Notes under the pieces: generated by a model
Database searches by the model: none
The model's input: the letters and a program-made list of their open reading frames with translations, nothing else
Told to the model about the DNA's origin: nothing
Part shown: positions 6,910 through 14,935 of the stretch, piece after piece
Numbering within the stretch: the stretch's first letter is position 1
How the letters are laid out: the number at the start of each line of letters is the position of its first letter
Source of the DNA: Streptomyces sp. NRRL B-1347
GTDB lineage: Bacteria; Actinomycetota; Actinomycetes; Streptomycetales; Streptomycetaceae
Length of the DNA: 22,682 bases
Assembly: GCF_000720325.1 (NCBI RefSeq)
Contig: NZ_JOJM01000092.1
Coordinates: 1 to 22,682, forward strand
Reading direction: 5' to 3'
Position numbers and translations under genes: made by a program

Positions 6910-8166
6910 CTATCCACCCTGCGCGGCCTGTTGACGCTCATCCGTCCGCCCGGTGAGACCGTCCGGCCGGGGTGACCGCCCCGCGATCCCGTCCAGGAAG
7001 CGCCCGAGCGCGGCCCGCGCGACCTGGCTCGCCCACCCGCCCCAGTTGACGTCGAAGCAGTGGTCCGCCCACGGCAGTTCCACGTACGTCGCGGGGGCTC
7101 CGGCGGCGGCGAGGCGTCGTGCCAGGTCACGCGCCTGCGCGACCGGTACGGCCCGGTCCGCGCCGCCGTGCAGGAGCAGCGTGGGCGGCACCCGGCGGTG
7201 GACGAGGCGCGCGGGCGAGCCGAGCCGGTAGCGCTCGGGAGCGCCGCGGGCCGAACCGCCCATCAGGCGCGGCATCAGCGGATCGGCCCGCAGCACGGTC
7301 CGCTCGATGAGGCGTCGCATGTCGGTGGGCCCGTACAGCGAGACCACCCCGGCCACGGCGCTGTCACGCATCGCGCACGCCGACCGCGTGCGGTGCTCAC
7401 TCTTCGTACCCGCCGCACGCCAAGCGCCCGGTGCGCGCGAGGACGGCGCCCGCGCGTAGGCCGCGGCGAGCGCCAGGTTGCCCCCGGCGGAACTGCCCGC
7501 GAGGACCAGGCGCTCGGGGTCCACGCCGTACGTGCGCGCGTGCCGCCGCACCCAGCGCACCGCGCACCGTACGTCACGGATCTGGTCGAGCTGCGTGGCG
7601 CGCGGCGCCAGGCGGTAGTCGATGTCGAAGACCGACCAGCCGCGCGCGTTGAGCCAGCGGTTCCAGCGGGGCGACTGGCTGCGGTGGCCCTTGTTCCAGC
7701 CGCCGCCGTGCACCCAGACCACGGCGGGCCGCCGCGCCGCGGCGCGCTCGGGCAGCGTCCACAGGTCGAGCTTGACACGCTCGCCGCCGGGGCGCGCGTA
7801 GGTGATGCCGCGCCCCCGGTCGGGCGTCTTGGCGTAGTTGACCCCGCCGCCGACGTACGCGCCGAGGTCGAGGGTCGTGCCGTGGCGCTCGGCGGTGCGG
7901 TACGCCGCCGCGTACGGCATCGCCCCGTACACCAGGGCGGCGAACGCGGTGAGGGCCGCGGCGCCCGCCCACCACGGGTACCGCCGCCCCGCGCCCGCCG
8001 CGGCCGCGAGGCCGAGCAGCGCGGGCGGCACGAGGACGAGGCTCCAGGAGGTGACCGCGACGGCGACGGCCACGAGGGCGGGGATCCGGGGCAGTGGCGC
8101 GGCGACGAGCACGGCGAGCGCTGCGTTGAGCAGGCAGAGGGCGGCCAGGAGCGCGCGGATGACCAC
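6910..8166 (-). CDS. Membrane-anchored alpha/beta hydrolase (esterase/lipase family)
   Basis: A 418-residue protein with two parts. Residues 1-90 contain three hydrophobic segments (about 3-24, 29-57 and 64-86), probably transmembrane. From about 118 on there is an alpha/beta hydrolase of the hormone-sensitive-lipase/BD-FAE type: oxyanion motif HGGGW (153-157), DYRLAP (183-188), nucleophile elbow GSSAGG (224-229, Ser226), Asp337 in HGGAD and His369 in ADHCF, making a complete catalytic triad. It probably hydrolyses an ester at the membrane; the side on which the catalytic domain sits and the substrate are unknown. An Arg/Ala/Ser-rich insert at about 240-268 follows the nucleophile. The start is GTG at 8166 without a good Shine-Dalgarno, so an alternative start is possible. 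The neighbours, all on the same strand, do not suggest a pathway. Confidence 0.9.
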   Translation of the reverse strand: MVIRALLAALCLLNAALAVLVAAPLPRIPALVAVAVAVTSWSLVLVPPALLGLAAAAGAGRRYPWWAGAAALTAFAALVYGAMPYAAAYRTAERHGTTLDLGAYVGGGVNYAKTPDRGRGITYARPGGERVKLDLWTLPERAAARRPAVVWVHGGGWNKGHRSQSPRWNRWLNARGWSVFDIDYRLAPRATQLDQIRDVRCAVRWVRRHARTYGVDPERLVLAGSSAGGNLALAAAYARAPSSRAPGAWRAAGTKSEHRTRSACAMRDSAVAGVVSLYGPTDMRRLIERTVLRADPLMPRLMGGSARGAPERYRLGSPARLVHRRVPPTLLLHGGADRAVPVAQARDLARRLAAAGAPATYVELPWADHCFDVNWGGWASQVARAALGRFLDGIAGRSPRPDGLTGRTDERQQAAQGG

Positions 8167-8284
8167 GCCACAGAACTATCACAGAAGCAGACAAAAGGGC
8201 CTTAGGGTCACCTTCCCGGCCTCCCCGGGCGCGCCCCGGCGACCGGCCCGCACGCGCCTGGTGTCCCCATGGGTCCCGTACGCG

Positions 8285-8338
8285 CCTCGTCCCCGCGGGC
8301 GGCCGGGGCGGACCCGGAACCGCGCCGCGGGGACGAGG
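8285..8338. terminator. Long hairpin terminator after the subtilisin gene
   Basis: CCTCGTCCCCGCGG (8285-8298) and CCGCGGGGACGAGG (8325-8338) are perfect 14-bp complements around a 26-nt GC-rich loop. It lies 37-90 nt after the protease stop on the minus strand and before the alpha/beta hydrolase gene, separating the two transcripts. Confidence 0.85.
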
Positions 8339-8374
8339 TCATGCACCACTCATGTCACTGCCGCGGGCGGGGGC

Positions 8375-9958
8375 TCAGAACTGCAGGCCCCAGCTGTCGA
8401 GCGTGCCCTCGTCCTGGTCCGCGTTGTCGGTCACCCGGAGCTTCCAGGTGCCGTTGGCGGTCTCGGAGGAGGCGTTGACCGTGTACGAGGTGTTGATGTC
8501 GTCCGAACTGCCGCCCACGCCGAAGTCCTTGAGGACGTAGGCCGTGGTGTCGGGGGCGACGAGTTCGACCTTCAGGTCACCGATGTACGTGTGCTTGATG
8601 GCGACCGGCACGCTCAGCGACGACGGGGCGTTGCCCGGGACGCCGGAGACCGTGATGGGGGACTCCACGGAGGAGTTGTCGGTGATGGAGAAGTCCGCGC
8701 CGTTCTCGAACTTCGGTCCCGGCGGGTTGGTGCCGCCCGGGCCCACGTACAGCAGGCGGTTGGGCGAGCCGGTGCCGGGGCTGCCGACGACGTTCGGGGT
8801 CGCCGCGCTGACCAGGGCCTGGGAGACCTGGGCCGGGGTCGCCGTCGGGTTCTCGGCGACGTACAGGGCGGCGGCGCCCGCGACGTGCGGCGAGGCCATC
8901 GACGTACCGGAGATGGTGTTGGTCGCCGTGTCGTTGGTGTTCCACGTCGACGTGATGCCCGACCCCGGGGCGAACAGGTCCAGGACGGTGCCGAAGTTGG
9001 AGTAGCTGGCCTTGGCGTCGGTGTTGGTGGTGGCGCCGACGGTGATGGCCTCGGTGACGCGGGCGGGCGAGCGGGTGTTGGCGTTGGTGGTCTCGTTGCC
9101 CGCGGCGACGGCGTAGGTGATGCCGGCGGCTATGGAGTTGCGCACGGCCGTGTCGAGCGCGCTGTCGGCCGGGCCGCCGAGGCTCATGTTGGCGACGGCG
9201 GGCTTGGTGGCGTTGCGCGTCACCCAGTCGATGCCCGCGACGACCTGGGCGGTGGTGCCGGAGCCCGAGTTGTTGAGCACGCGGACGCCGACGATCTTCG
9301 CCTTCTTGGCGACGCCGTGCGCGATGCCGCCGACGGTGCCCGCGACGTGCGTGCCGTGGCCGTGGCCGTCCTGCGCGACGTTGTCGTTGTCGACGGCGTC
9401 GTAGCCGTCGGCGGCGCGGCCGCCGAAGTCCTGGTGGCTCTTCCGGACGCCGGTGTCGATGACGTAGACGGTGGCGCCCTCACCGGCCTTGTCCGGATAC
9501 GTGTACTTCTGGTCGAGGGGGAGGTTGCGCTGGTCGATGCGGTCCAGGCCCCACGACGGCGGGTTGAGCTGGGTGGCGGCGACCGTGTAGGTGCGGTTCT
9601 GCACGACGGAGGTGACGGCGGGGTCCGCGGCGAGCTTCTTCGCCTCGGCCTCCGAGGCCTCGACCTCGTAGCCGTTGAGCACCTTCTTGTACGTCCGCTC
9701 GATCTGCGCGCCGTGCTTCTTCGCGAGCGCGCGGCCCTTGGCCGAATCCGCCTTCGCGGCGTCCTCGTCGAGCGTGACGATGTAGCTGTTCGCGACGGCG
9801 CCCGGGGCGCCCGCGTACTGGATCCTGCCTTCCGCGCCCTTCGCGTCGGCGGCCGCGGGGAGGGCGGACACGACGCCCAGGGCGACCGCCGTGGCGGCGG
9901 TCAGGGCGAGGGAGCCGGCACCTGTCAGTCTTCGTCGACTGTGACGCGTCACTGCCAT
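8375..9958 (-). CDS. Secreted subtilisin-like serine protease (S8) with C-terminal P/Homo B domain
   Basis: A 527-residue preproenzyme. The signal peptide is about residues 1-37 (basic SRRRL, hydrophobic core, PAAADA cleavage region). An inhibitor_I9-type propeptide follows (about 57-125, NSYIVTLDEDAAK to VVQNRTY), then the proteinase K-like catalytic domain with Asp168 (VIDTG), His201 (GHGTHVAG), the oxyanion Asn288 (AAGNETT) and Ser353 (GTSMASPHVAG). Residues about 422-527 form a proprotein-convertase P domain (DNSSVESPITVSG to GTLDSWGLQF), a beta-sandwich that commonly stabilises such exoproteases. The role is extracellular protein degradation. The ATG at 9958 has AGGAGG 9 nt upstream; 18 further upstream codons lack support. 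A promoter with an inverted repeat lies about 75-100 nt upstream, and a 14-bp hairpin follows the gene. Confidence 0.96.
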   Translation of the reverse strand: MAVTRHSRRRLTGAGSLALTAATAVALGVVSALPAAADAKGAEGRIQYAGAPGAVANSYIVTLDEDAAKADSAKGRALAKKHGAQIERTYKKVLNGYEVEASEAEAKKLAADPAVTSVVQNRTYTVAATQLNPPSWGLDRIDQRNLPLDQKYTYPDKAGEGATVYVIDTGVRKSHQDFGGRAADGYDAVDNDNVAQDGHGHGTHVAGTVGGIAHGVAKKAKIVGVRVLNNSGSGTTAQVVAGIDWVTRNATKPAVANMSLGGPADSALDTAVRNSIAAGITYAVAAGNETTNANTRSPARVTEAITVGATTNTDAKASYSNFGTVLDLFAPGSGITSTWNTNDTATNTISGTSMASPHVAGAAALYVAENPTATPAQVSQALVSAATPNVVGSPGTGSPNRLLYVGPGGTNPPGPKFENGADFSITDNSSVESPITVSGVPGNAPSSLSVPVAIKHTYIGDLKVELVAPDTTAYVLKDFGVGGSSDDINTSYTVNASSETANGTWKLRVTDNADQDEGTLDSWGLQF

Positions 9959-10030
9959 CTGAGGGGTCCTCCTCGATCGGTGGTGCGCCTGTGGGGGATG
10001 CGACAGGGGCATGACAATGCAGTGGCGCCA

Positions 10031-10061
10031 CGCCTACACCGAGTTGATCAGCGTTCAACTC
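10031..10061 (-). promoter_or_regulatory. Candidate subtilisin promoter with overlapping inverted repeat
   Basis: On the minus strand TTGAAC (10058-10053), a 16-nt spacer and TAGGCG (10036-10031) resemble a vegetative promoter. An inverted repeat, GAGTTGA (10041-10047), 7-nt spacer, TCAACTC (10055-10061), covers the -35 box and part of the spacer. A protein bound there would compete with RNA polymerase. The leader to the ATG would be about 65 nt. Confidence 0.5.
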
Positions 10062-10164
10062 TCTGTCGCCGTCGAAAGGTTGGCGGATCCCCGGGAGGCG
10101 CACAAGGGTGGGGTTCGGACGTAACACGATTGCCATGTGCGGGTCATGGCCGAAAAGCAGCGAC

Positions 10165-10192
10165 GGGCGGGCCCGTTGGGGCCCACCCGCCC
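10165..10192. terminator. Hairpin downstream of the MarR gene
   Basis: GGGCGGG (10165-10171) and CCCGCCC (10186-10192) pair perfectly over 7 bp, with a further short CCC/GGG pairing possible inside. It lies about 150 nt past the MarR stop on the minus strand and separates it from the protease promoter. Confidence 0.55.
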
Positions 10193-10342
10193 TTCTGGGG
10201 CGGCCTCGGCGGCGCTCCGCGGCTCCCACCTCTGGCGCGAACCCGGCGGCGGCGAACGGCGACGCCGGACAGCCGCACCCGACACCGGGCGGCCCGCCGC
10301 ACCGGACTCCGAGCGGCCCGCCGCGCGGGCCCGCGCCGCCGG

Positions 10343-10849
10343 TTACGTGATCGACGTGTCGCCGTGCAGCTCCAGGAACTTGCGGAGCAGCTCGGCGGCG
10401 CGCTCGATCTCCTCGCGGTCGAGGCCCTCGACGAGCCGGTCGTAGTTCTGCAGGTGCTCGACCATCAGCGTGTCCGTGAGCTCCTTGCCGCGCTCGGTGA
10501 GCCGGATCTTGACGGTGCGCCGGTCGTCGCCGTCCCGGACGCGCTCGACCAGGCCCTTGGCCTCCATGCGGTCGATGCGGTTGGTGATCGCGCCCGAGGT
10601 CACCATGGCGGCCTTGAGGAAGGCCCCGGCGGTCAGGGCGTACGGCGGCCCCGAGCGGCGCAGCGTGGTGAGGACGTCGAACTCGCCGGTCTCCACCCCG
10701 TGCAGGGCGCCGAACGCCTTCGCCTCCCGGTCGAGCACCCGGTGCATGCGCTGCACCCTGGCGATCAGCTGCACCGGCCACAGGGCGTCGGTCAGCTCGG
10801 GCCGCTCCTTCTCCCACTGCCCGACGATGGCGTCCACGGCGTCGCTCAT
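10343..10849 (-). CDS. MarR-family transcriptional regulator
   Basis: A 168-residue protein of typical MarR length. The winged helix-turn-helix covers about residues 45-125: GVETGEFDVLTTLRRSG, the recognition region FLKAAMVTSGAITNRIDRMEAKGLVER, and the wing DGDDRRTVKIRLTERGKE with the conserved DxRR. Such dimers usually repress efflux or detoxification genes until a phenolic or oxidant ligand binds. It is transcribed away from a nitroreductase-MFS pair, and two similar palindromes lie in the shared 159-nt promoter region, the classic arrangement for autorepression plus repression of the divergent operon. I chose the ATG at 10849 because AGGAG sits 10 nt upstream; the GTG three codons earlier lies too close to that site. 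Confidence 0.94.
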   Translation of the reverse strand: MSDAVDAIVGQWEKERPELTDALWPVQLIARVQRMHRVLDREAKAFGALHGVETGEFDVLTTLRRSGPPYALTAGAFLKAAMVTSGAITNRIDRMEAKGLVERVRDGDDRRTVKIRLTERGKELTDTLMVEHLQNYDRLVEGLDREEIERAAELLRKFLELHGDTSIT

Positions 10850-10871
10850 GGGGCCCACTCTCCTTCAGCTC

Positions 10872-10946
10872 TCTCAACGGACGTCTTCTCAATGTTAAGA
10901 CACTTGACGCTGAACGAACCTCCGTGCTTTTATCTCAACGTTGAAA
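10872..10946. promoter_or_regulatory. Divergent promoter region with two MarR-type operator palindromes
   Basis: Two copies of TCTCAAyGTTrA occur: TCTCAATGTTAAGA (10887-10900) and TCTCAACGTTGAAA (10933-10946, core palindrome TCAACGTTGA). A half-site, TCTCAACG, is at 10872-10879. For the plus-strand operon, TTGACG (10904-10909), an 18-nt spacer and TTTTAT (10928-10933) look like a promoter whose start point falls in the second palindrome. For marR, a -10-like TAACAT (10897-10892, minus strand) lies inside the first palindrome. The region is clearly AT-richer than its flanks. Confidence 0.7.
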
Positions 10947-11008
10947 CTCTCACTGCTCAGAAGACGAGAGTGAAGAGAACGAACGCGAAGAGAATGAAGG
11001 AGCACGCC

Positions 11009-11617
11009 ATGTCCGCCACCGCCACGACCGCTCTCACCCTCGGCCCCCAGGCCCAGGACCTGCTCTTCCGCGAGGCCCGCACCGCCAACACCTTCACCGC
11101 GGAGCCCGTCACCGACGACCAGGTCCGCGCCATCTACGACCTGGTCAAGTACGGGCCGACGGCCTTCAACCAGTCGCCGCTGCGCGTGGTGCTCGTCCGC
11201 ACCCCGCAGGGACGCGAGCGGCTCGTCAAGCACATGGACGAGGGCAACCGCGCCAAGACCGCCACCGCCCCGCTCGTCGCGATCCTCGCCACGGACCACG
11301 AGTTCCACGAGGAGATGCCGCGCCTGGTGCCGCACGCGCCCGACGCCGGCCGCCTGTACTTCTCCGAGCGCGCGGTGCGCGAGCGGTCCGCCGCGCTCAA
11401 CGGGGCCCTCCAGGCCGCGTACTTCATCGTCGGCGTGCGCGCGGCGGGCCTCGCCGCAGGGCCGATGACCGGGTACGACGCCGAGGGCCTGCGCACCGAG
11501 TTCCTTGACGACGACCACGAGCCGCTGATGGTCGTCAACATCGGCAGGCCCGGCCCCGACGCCTGGTTCCCGCGCTCGCCCCGGCTGCCCTACGACGACG
11601 TCGTCACCACGGTCTGA
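11009..11617 (+). CDS. Nitroreductase-family NAD(P)H:FMN oxidoreductase (RutE/malonic semialdehyde reductase-like)
   Basis: A 202-residue flavoprotein of the nitroreductase fold. The N-terminal REARTANTFT (21-30) and KYGPTAFNQSPLR (47-59) match the FMN-binding region of the RutE-like subgroup, often annotated as malonic semialdehyde reductase; AGPMTGYD (150-157) is the later FMN-contacting loop. The enzyme would reduce an electrophilic substrate such as a quinone, nitro compound or semialdehyde with NAD(P)H in the cytoplasm. There are no other rut genes here, so pyrimidine degradation is unlikely; with MarR and an exporter beside it, detoxification is the better guess. The ATG at 11009 has AAGGAG 6 nt upstream. 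The MFS gene follows after 39 nt, so they probably form one operon under MarR control. Confidence 0.92.
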   Translation: MSATATTALTLGPQAQDLLFREARTANTFTAEPVTDDQVRAIYDLVKYGPTAFNQSPLRVVLVRTPQGRERLVKHMDEGNRAKTATAPLVAILATDHEFHEEMPRLVPHAPDAGRLYFSERAVRERSAALNGALQAAYFIVGVRAAGLAAGPMTGYDAEGLRTEFLDDDHEPLMVVNIGRPGPDAWFPRSPRLPYDDVVTTV

Positions 11618-11656
11618 CGCCCGGCCGCCGCACACCATTCACTTCAGGGGGTTCCC

Positions 11657-12895
11657 ATGTCCATCGCCACCGTCATCGGCAAGGCCGTCCCGCGCGCCGC
11701 CACCACCACCAAGGCCGCCGCCGCCCGCTCCGGCCAGGTCCCCATCGGCTGGCTGGCGCTGCTCGCCACGCCCATCGCCGCGGGGGCCAACGCGCCGGTG
11801 CTGATCCTGCCGGACATGGCACGCTCCCTCGGCGTCCCCACCGCCACGGCGACGTGGCTGGTCACCGCCTTCGCCTGGGCCATGGCCGCGGGCACCCCGC
11901 TGCTCGCCGGGCTGCTGCGCCGCCGCGGGCTCGCCACGGTGCTGCGGCTGAGCACGGCTCTCGTCCTCGGCGGCACGGCGCTCGTCGCCGCCGCGCCCTG
12001 GCTGCCCGTGGCCCTGGTGGGCCGCGCCGCGCAGTCCCTCGGCGGCGCGGGCCTGGTCGCCATCGCGATGAGCCTCGCGGGCAACGCCCGCCGCATGGGC
12101 GTGATCAGCTCCGGCTTCGGCGTCCTCGGCGCGGCCGGACCGCTGCTCGGCGCGACGCTCACCGACGCGGTGTCGTGGCGGCTCGCGCTCGCGGTGTCGT
12201 CCGTCGCGGTCCTCGCGGTCCCGGCGGTGGCCCGGTACGCGGGGCAGACGCCGCCCGCCCAGGGCCGCTTCGACGCCCGGGGCGCCGCCCTCCTCATCGC
12301 GCTCGCCACGTCCCTGATCCTGCTGCCGACCACCCCCCTGGCCGCGCTCGCCGGTGCCCTGGTCTCCGCCGTGCTCCTCGCCCTGCACGTCCGCCGCCGC
12401 CCCGAGGGCTTCGTCCCGGCCCGGCTGGTCCGCTCCCCGCTCTTCCTGACCTCCGCGGTGCTCGCGGCGGCCCTGTCCACCGCGTACTTCACGCTCCTGT
12501 TCACCGTGCCGCGGCTGCTCAAGGACCGCGCCGACTGGACCACCGGCGCGATCGGCACCGGGCAGATGGTGACCCTGCTCGTCGCGTCCGCCGCCTCCTG
12601 GCTCCTGGCCGCGGCCTCGGCCCGCATCGGCCGCACGGCGGTCCGCGCCGTCCTGATCTCGGTGGGCACGGCGGCGGTCGTCACCGCGGCCCTCGCGACC
12701 TCGGGCCCGCTGCTCCTGCTCGCGGCCGGCGCGGCGGCGTTCACCGCGACGGGCGCCAACGCCACGCTCTCCGTGCACGCCGCGTCGGCCACCACGGACG
12801 CCCAGCGCCCCACCGCGATCGGCCTGTTCGCCCTCTGCTACCAGCTCGGCGGCGCCTTCGGCCCCGGCCTCGCCACCCTGCTCGTCCTCGGCTAG
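11657..12895 (+). CDS. Major facilitator superfamily transporter, probable drug exporter
   Basis: A 412-residue, very hydrophobic protein with about 12 transmembrane segments. Features of MFS drug:proton antiporters include the loop-2 region GLLRRRGLATVLRL, a basic stretch after the second helix as in motif A, and a Gly-rich SSGFGVLGAAGPLLGATLTD in helix 5, resembling motif C of exporters. An amphipathic, Ala-rich N-terminus of about 25 residues precedes the first helix. It would export a hydrophobic toxic compound across the cytoplasmic membrane; the substrate is unknown. AGGGGG lies 5 nt before the ATG at 11657. It is the second gene of the MarR-controlled operon after the nitroreductase and is followed by a strong bidirectional hairpin. 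Confidence 0.92.
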   Translation: MSIATVIGKAVPRAATTTKAAAARSGQVPIGWLALLATPIAAGANAPVLILPDMARSLGVPTATATWLVTAFAWAMAAGTPLLAGLLRRRGLATVLRLSTALVLGGTALVAAAPWLPVALVGRAAQSLGGAGLVAIAMSLAGNARRMGVISSGFGVLGAAGPLLGATLTDAVSWRLALAVSSVAVLAVPAVARYAGQTPPAQGRFDARGAALLIALATSLILLPTTPLAALAGALVSAVLLALHVRRRPEGFVPARLVRSPLFLTSAVLAAALSTAYFTLLFTVPRLLKDRADWTTGAIGTGQMVTLLVASAASWLLAAASARIGRTAVRAVLISVGTAAVVTAALATSGPLLLLAAGAAAFTATGANATLSVHAASATTDAQRPTAIGLFALCYQLGGAFGPGLATLLVLG

Positions 12896-12910
12896 CAGCC
12901 CCTGAACGCC

Positions 12911-12941
12911 GCGGCCCCCGCCCTGCACGGGCGGGGGCCGC
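12911..12941. terminator. Bidirectional hairpin between convergent MFS and amidase genes
   Basis: GCGGCCCCCGCCC (12911-12923), loop TGCAC, GGGCGGGGGCCGC (12929-12941): a perfect 13-bp stem, 16 nt past the MFS stop and 8 nt past the amidase stop on the other strand. Confidence 0.9.
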
Positions 12942-12948
12942 ACCGCTT

Positions 12949-14367
12949 TCACAGCGCGGGCCGCCGCCTCCCCCACCCCGTCGCGGCCTCGAACGCGGCC
13001 CCCGCCTCCAGGACGGCCCGCTCGGCCCGGGGCGGGCCCACCAGCTGGATCCCGACCGGGAGCCCGGCCGCCGTGAACCCGGCGGGCACGGCCAGGGCGG
13101 GCCCGCCGAGGAGCGACACCCAGGAGGCGGACCGCATCCAGTCGATGTACGTCTCCTGCGCCCGCCCGTCCACGACGTGCGGGTACTCCCACTCCACCGG
13201 GAACGGCGCGACCTGGCTCACCGGCGCGACGAGGACGTCGTACCGCTCGAAGAACCCGACGGCGGCCAGCAGGATGCGCGTGTGCTCGGCCGTGGCCGCC
13301 GCGAGGTCGGCGCCGGTCAGCCTGCGGCCCTCCTCGATGTTCCAGACCAGGCTCGCCTTGAGCAGCTCGCGGTGCTCGTCGAGCAGCGGCCCGAGCCCGA
13401 GCAGGAAGGCCTGCGCGCGCAGCGTGCGGAACACGGCGTCGGCCCCGTCCAGGTCCGGGCAGTCCTCCTCGACCCGCCAGCCGAGCTCCTCGAACACCGC
13501 GCCCTGCCGGTCCAGTACGTCCCGTACGTCGGGGTCGACCGGCACCCGGCCGCCCAGGTCCGGCGCCCACGCGACCCGCAGTCCCGCGGTGTCGCGCTCC
13601 AGCGGCGCCCGGAACGACGCGGCGGGCGGGGTGTCGAGCGAGAGCGGACAGCGCGGGTCCGGCCCCGCGACGGCGGAGAGCAGCAGCGCCACGTCGGCGA
13701 CCGTGCGGCCCATGGGCCCCGGCACGGTCAGGCTGCCCCACACGTTCGCCGTCGGGTACGCGGGCACGCGCCCCGGCGTCGGCCGCAGCCCCACGACGTT
13801 GCAGAAGGAGGCCGGATTGCGCAGCGAGCCGCCCATGTCACTGCCGTCCGCGAGCGGCTGGAGGCCCGCCGCGAGCGCGGCCGCCGCTCCCCCGCTGCTG
13901 CCGCCCGCGGACCGCCCGAGGTCGTACGGGTTGCGGGTCGCGCCGAACACGGCGTTGAAGGTGTGCGACCCGGCCCCGAACTCCGGCACGTTGGTCTTGC
14001 CGAAGCCCACGGCCCCCGCCGCCCGCATCCGCGCCACGATCAGCTCGTCCTCGTCGGGCACCCAGTCGGCGAACACCCGCGACCCGAGCGTGGTCCGTGT
14101 CCCCCGCGTCAGATGCGTGTCCTTGAACGCCACCGGAAGGCCGTGCAGCGGCCCCACGTCCGCGCCCCCGGCCAGCCGCTCGTCCGCCGCGGCGGCCGCC
14201 GCGAGCGCCTCCTCGGCGGCCACCGTCACCACGGCGTTCACCTCCGGGTTCACCCGCGCCACCCGCTCCAGCTGCGCCCCCACCACCTCCCGAGCGGACA
14301 CCTCCCGCGCCCGCACCCTCCGCGCGAGCTCCACGGCATCGACAAAACAGAGATCGTCATCACCCAT
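12949..14367 (-). CDS. Amidase-signature family hydrolase
   Basis: A 472-residue enzyme of the amidase-signature family, normal length. The Ser-cisSer-Lys triad is intact: Lys82 (VAFKDT), Ser157 within GRSAGGSSGG (151-160) and the nucleophile Ser181 in GSDMGGSLRNPA. The 24-residue gap between the two serines matches the family pattern. It hydrolyses a carboxamide to acid plus ammonia in the cytoplasm; there is no signal peptide. It lacks GatB or GatC neighbours and the conserved GatA context, so a tRNA amidotransferase role is unlikely. The substrate is unknown. The ATG at 14367 has only a weak ribosome site. The VOC-fold gene ends 41 nt upstream on the same strand, so the two are probably co-transcribed. 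Confidence 0.93.
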   Translation of the reverse strand: MGDDDLCFVDAVELARRVRAREVSAREVVGAQLERVARVNPEVNAVVTVAAEEALAAAAAADERLAGGADVGPLHGLPVAFKDTHLTRGTRTTLGSRVFADWVPDEDELIVARMRAAGAVGFGKTNVPEFGAGSHTFNAVFGATRNPYDLGRSAGGSSGGAAAALAAGLQPLADGSDMGGSLRNPASFCNVVGLRPTPGRVPAYPTANVWGSLTVPGPMGRTVADVALLLSAVAGPDPRCPLSLDTPPAASFRAPLERDTAGLRVAWAPDLGGRVPVDPDVRDVLDRQGAVFEELGWRVEEDCPDLDGADAVFRTLRAQAFLLGLGPLLDEHRELLKASLVWNIEEGRRLTGADLAAATAEHTRILLAAVGFFERYDVLVAPVSQVAPFPVEWEYPHVVDGRAQETYIDWMRSASWVSLLGGPALAVPAGFTAAGLPVGIQLVGPPRAERAVLEAGAAFEAATGWGRRRPAL

Positions 14368-14408
14368 ACCGCACCACGGTGGGGACGCGGGGGCGGGGCG
14401 TCAACCAC

Positions 14409-14852
14409 CTACTGCCCGGGCGGTGTGCGGGTTTCGACGTCGCCGCCGTAGGGCACCGTGATGATCTCCATGAGGTGGCCGTCGGGGTCCAGCCAGTAGA
14501 CGCCGCGGCCGCCGTCGTCGTGGTTGATCCTTCCCGGCTCGTTCCGGTACGGGTCGGCGTAGTAGGGGATCCCCGAGTCCTTGATCCGGCCGAAGATCGC
14601 GGTGAACTCGTCCTCGGAGACCAGGAACGCGTAGTGCTGGGACTCGATGGGCAGGGCGGCCGCGTCCTCGAGGCCGGGGCCCGTCCGGTCCGCCTTGTCC
14701 AGGTAGTCGAGCGCGACGCCGTTGCTCAGGACCACGGGCAGGAAGGGGCCGAACGGCGGCTGGACCTCGACGCCGAACAGGTCCGCCAGGTGTGCGGCGG
14801 ACACCTTCTTGTCGGTGGCGTTGACGATGGTGTGGTTGAGCTGGATGGGCAT
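14409..14852 (-). CDS. VOC (glyoxalase/bleomycin resistance) superfamily protein
   Basis: A 147-residue protein with two beta-alpha-beta-beta-beta modules. It starts PIQLNHTIVNATDKKVSAAHLADLF, and the second half ends in GVYWLDPDGHLMEIITVPYG. Possible metal ligands are His7 (LNHTIV), His73 (SQHYAFLV) and Glu129 (GHLMEI), the usual positions in VOC metalloenzymes, so it may be a lyase, dioxygenase or metal-binding resistance protein. The ATG at 14852 has AGAGGA 10 nt upstream; an extension of 19 codons rich in Arg and Glu is open upstream but unlikely to be translated. It lies upstream of the amidase and downstream of the PucR-type regulator. Upstream, 14853-15093, no further gene is visible; a GC hairpin is at 14921-14935. 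Confidence 0.92.
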   Translation of the reverse strand: MPIQLNHTIVNATDKKVSAAHLADLFGVEVQPPFGPFLPVVLSNGVALDYLDKADRTGPGLEDAAALPIESQHYAFLVSEDEFTAIFGRIKDSGIPYYADPYRNEPGRINHDDGGRGVYWLDPDGHLMEIITVPYGGDVETRTPPGQ

Positions 14853-14920
14853 GGGGTCGGGTTCCTCTCGCCTACGGGACCGCGTACGGGGTGCGACCGG
14901 CTCGGTCACGACCCGACTCT

Positions 14921-14935
14921 CCCCGGGAGCCGGGG
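14921..14935. terminator. Short GC hairpin between PucR-type and VOC genes
   Basis: CCCCGG (14921-14926), loop GAG, CCGGGG (14930-14935). It is 159 nt after the regulator stop on the minus strand and just upstream of the VOC leader. It could be a weak terminator or a leader structure; nothing shows which. Confidence 0.4.

Larger units (their letters stand above)
9959..10342. other. Intergenic region between marR-type and subtilisin genes
   Basis: 384 nt without a gene. The part next to the protease (9959-10061) carries its ribosome site, leader and candidate promoter with an inverted repeat. A hairpin at 10165-10192 lies in the middle. The remaining GC-rich part up to 10342 is the 3' side of the MarR gene and contains nothing I recognise. 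Confidence 0.6.

Noticed and set aside
11009..11617. Member of a pyrimidine-degrading rut operon
   Set aside because: RutE-like sequence alone; no rutA-D or rutF neighbours and a MarR/MFS context instead.
12949..14367. GatA subunit of Glu-tRNA(Gln) amidotransferase
   Set aside because: The amidase signature is shared, but gatB and gatC are absent and the rest of the sequence resembles general amidases.
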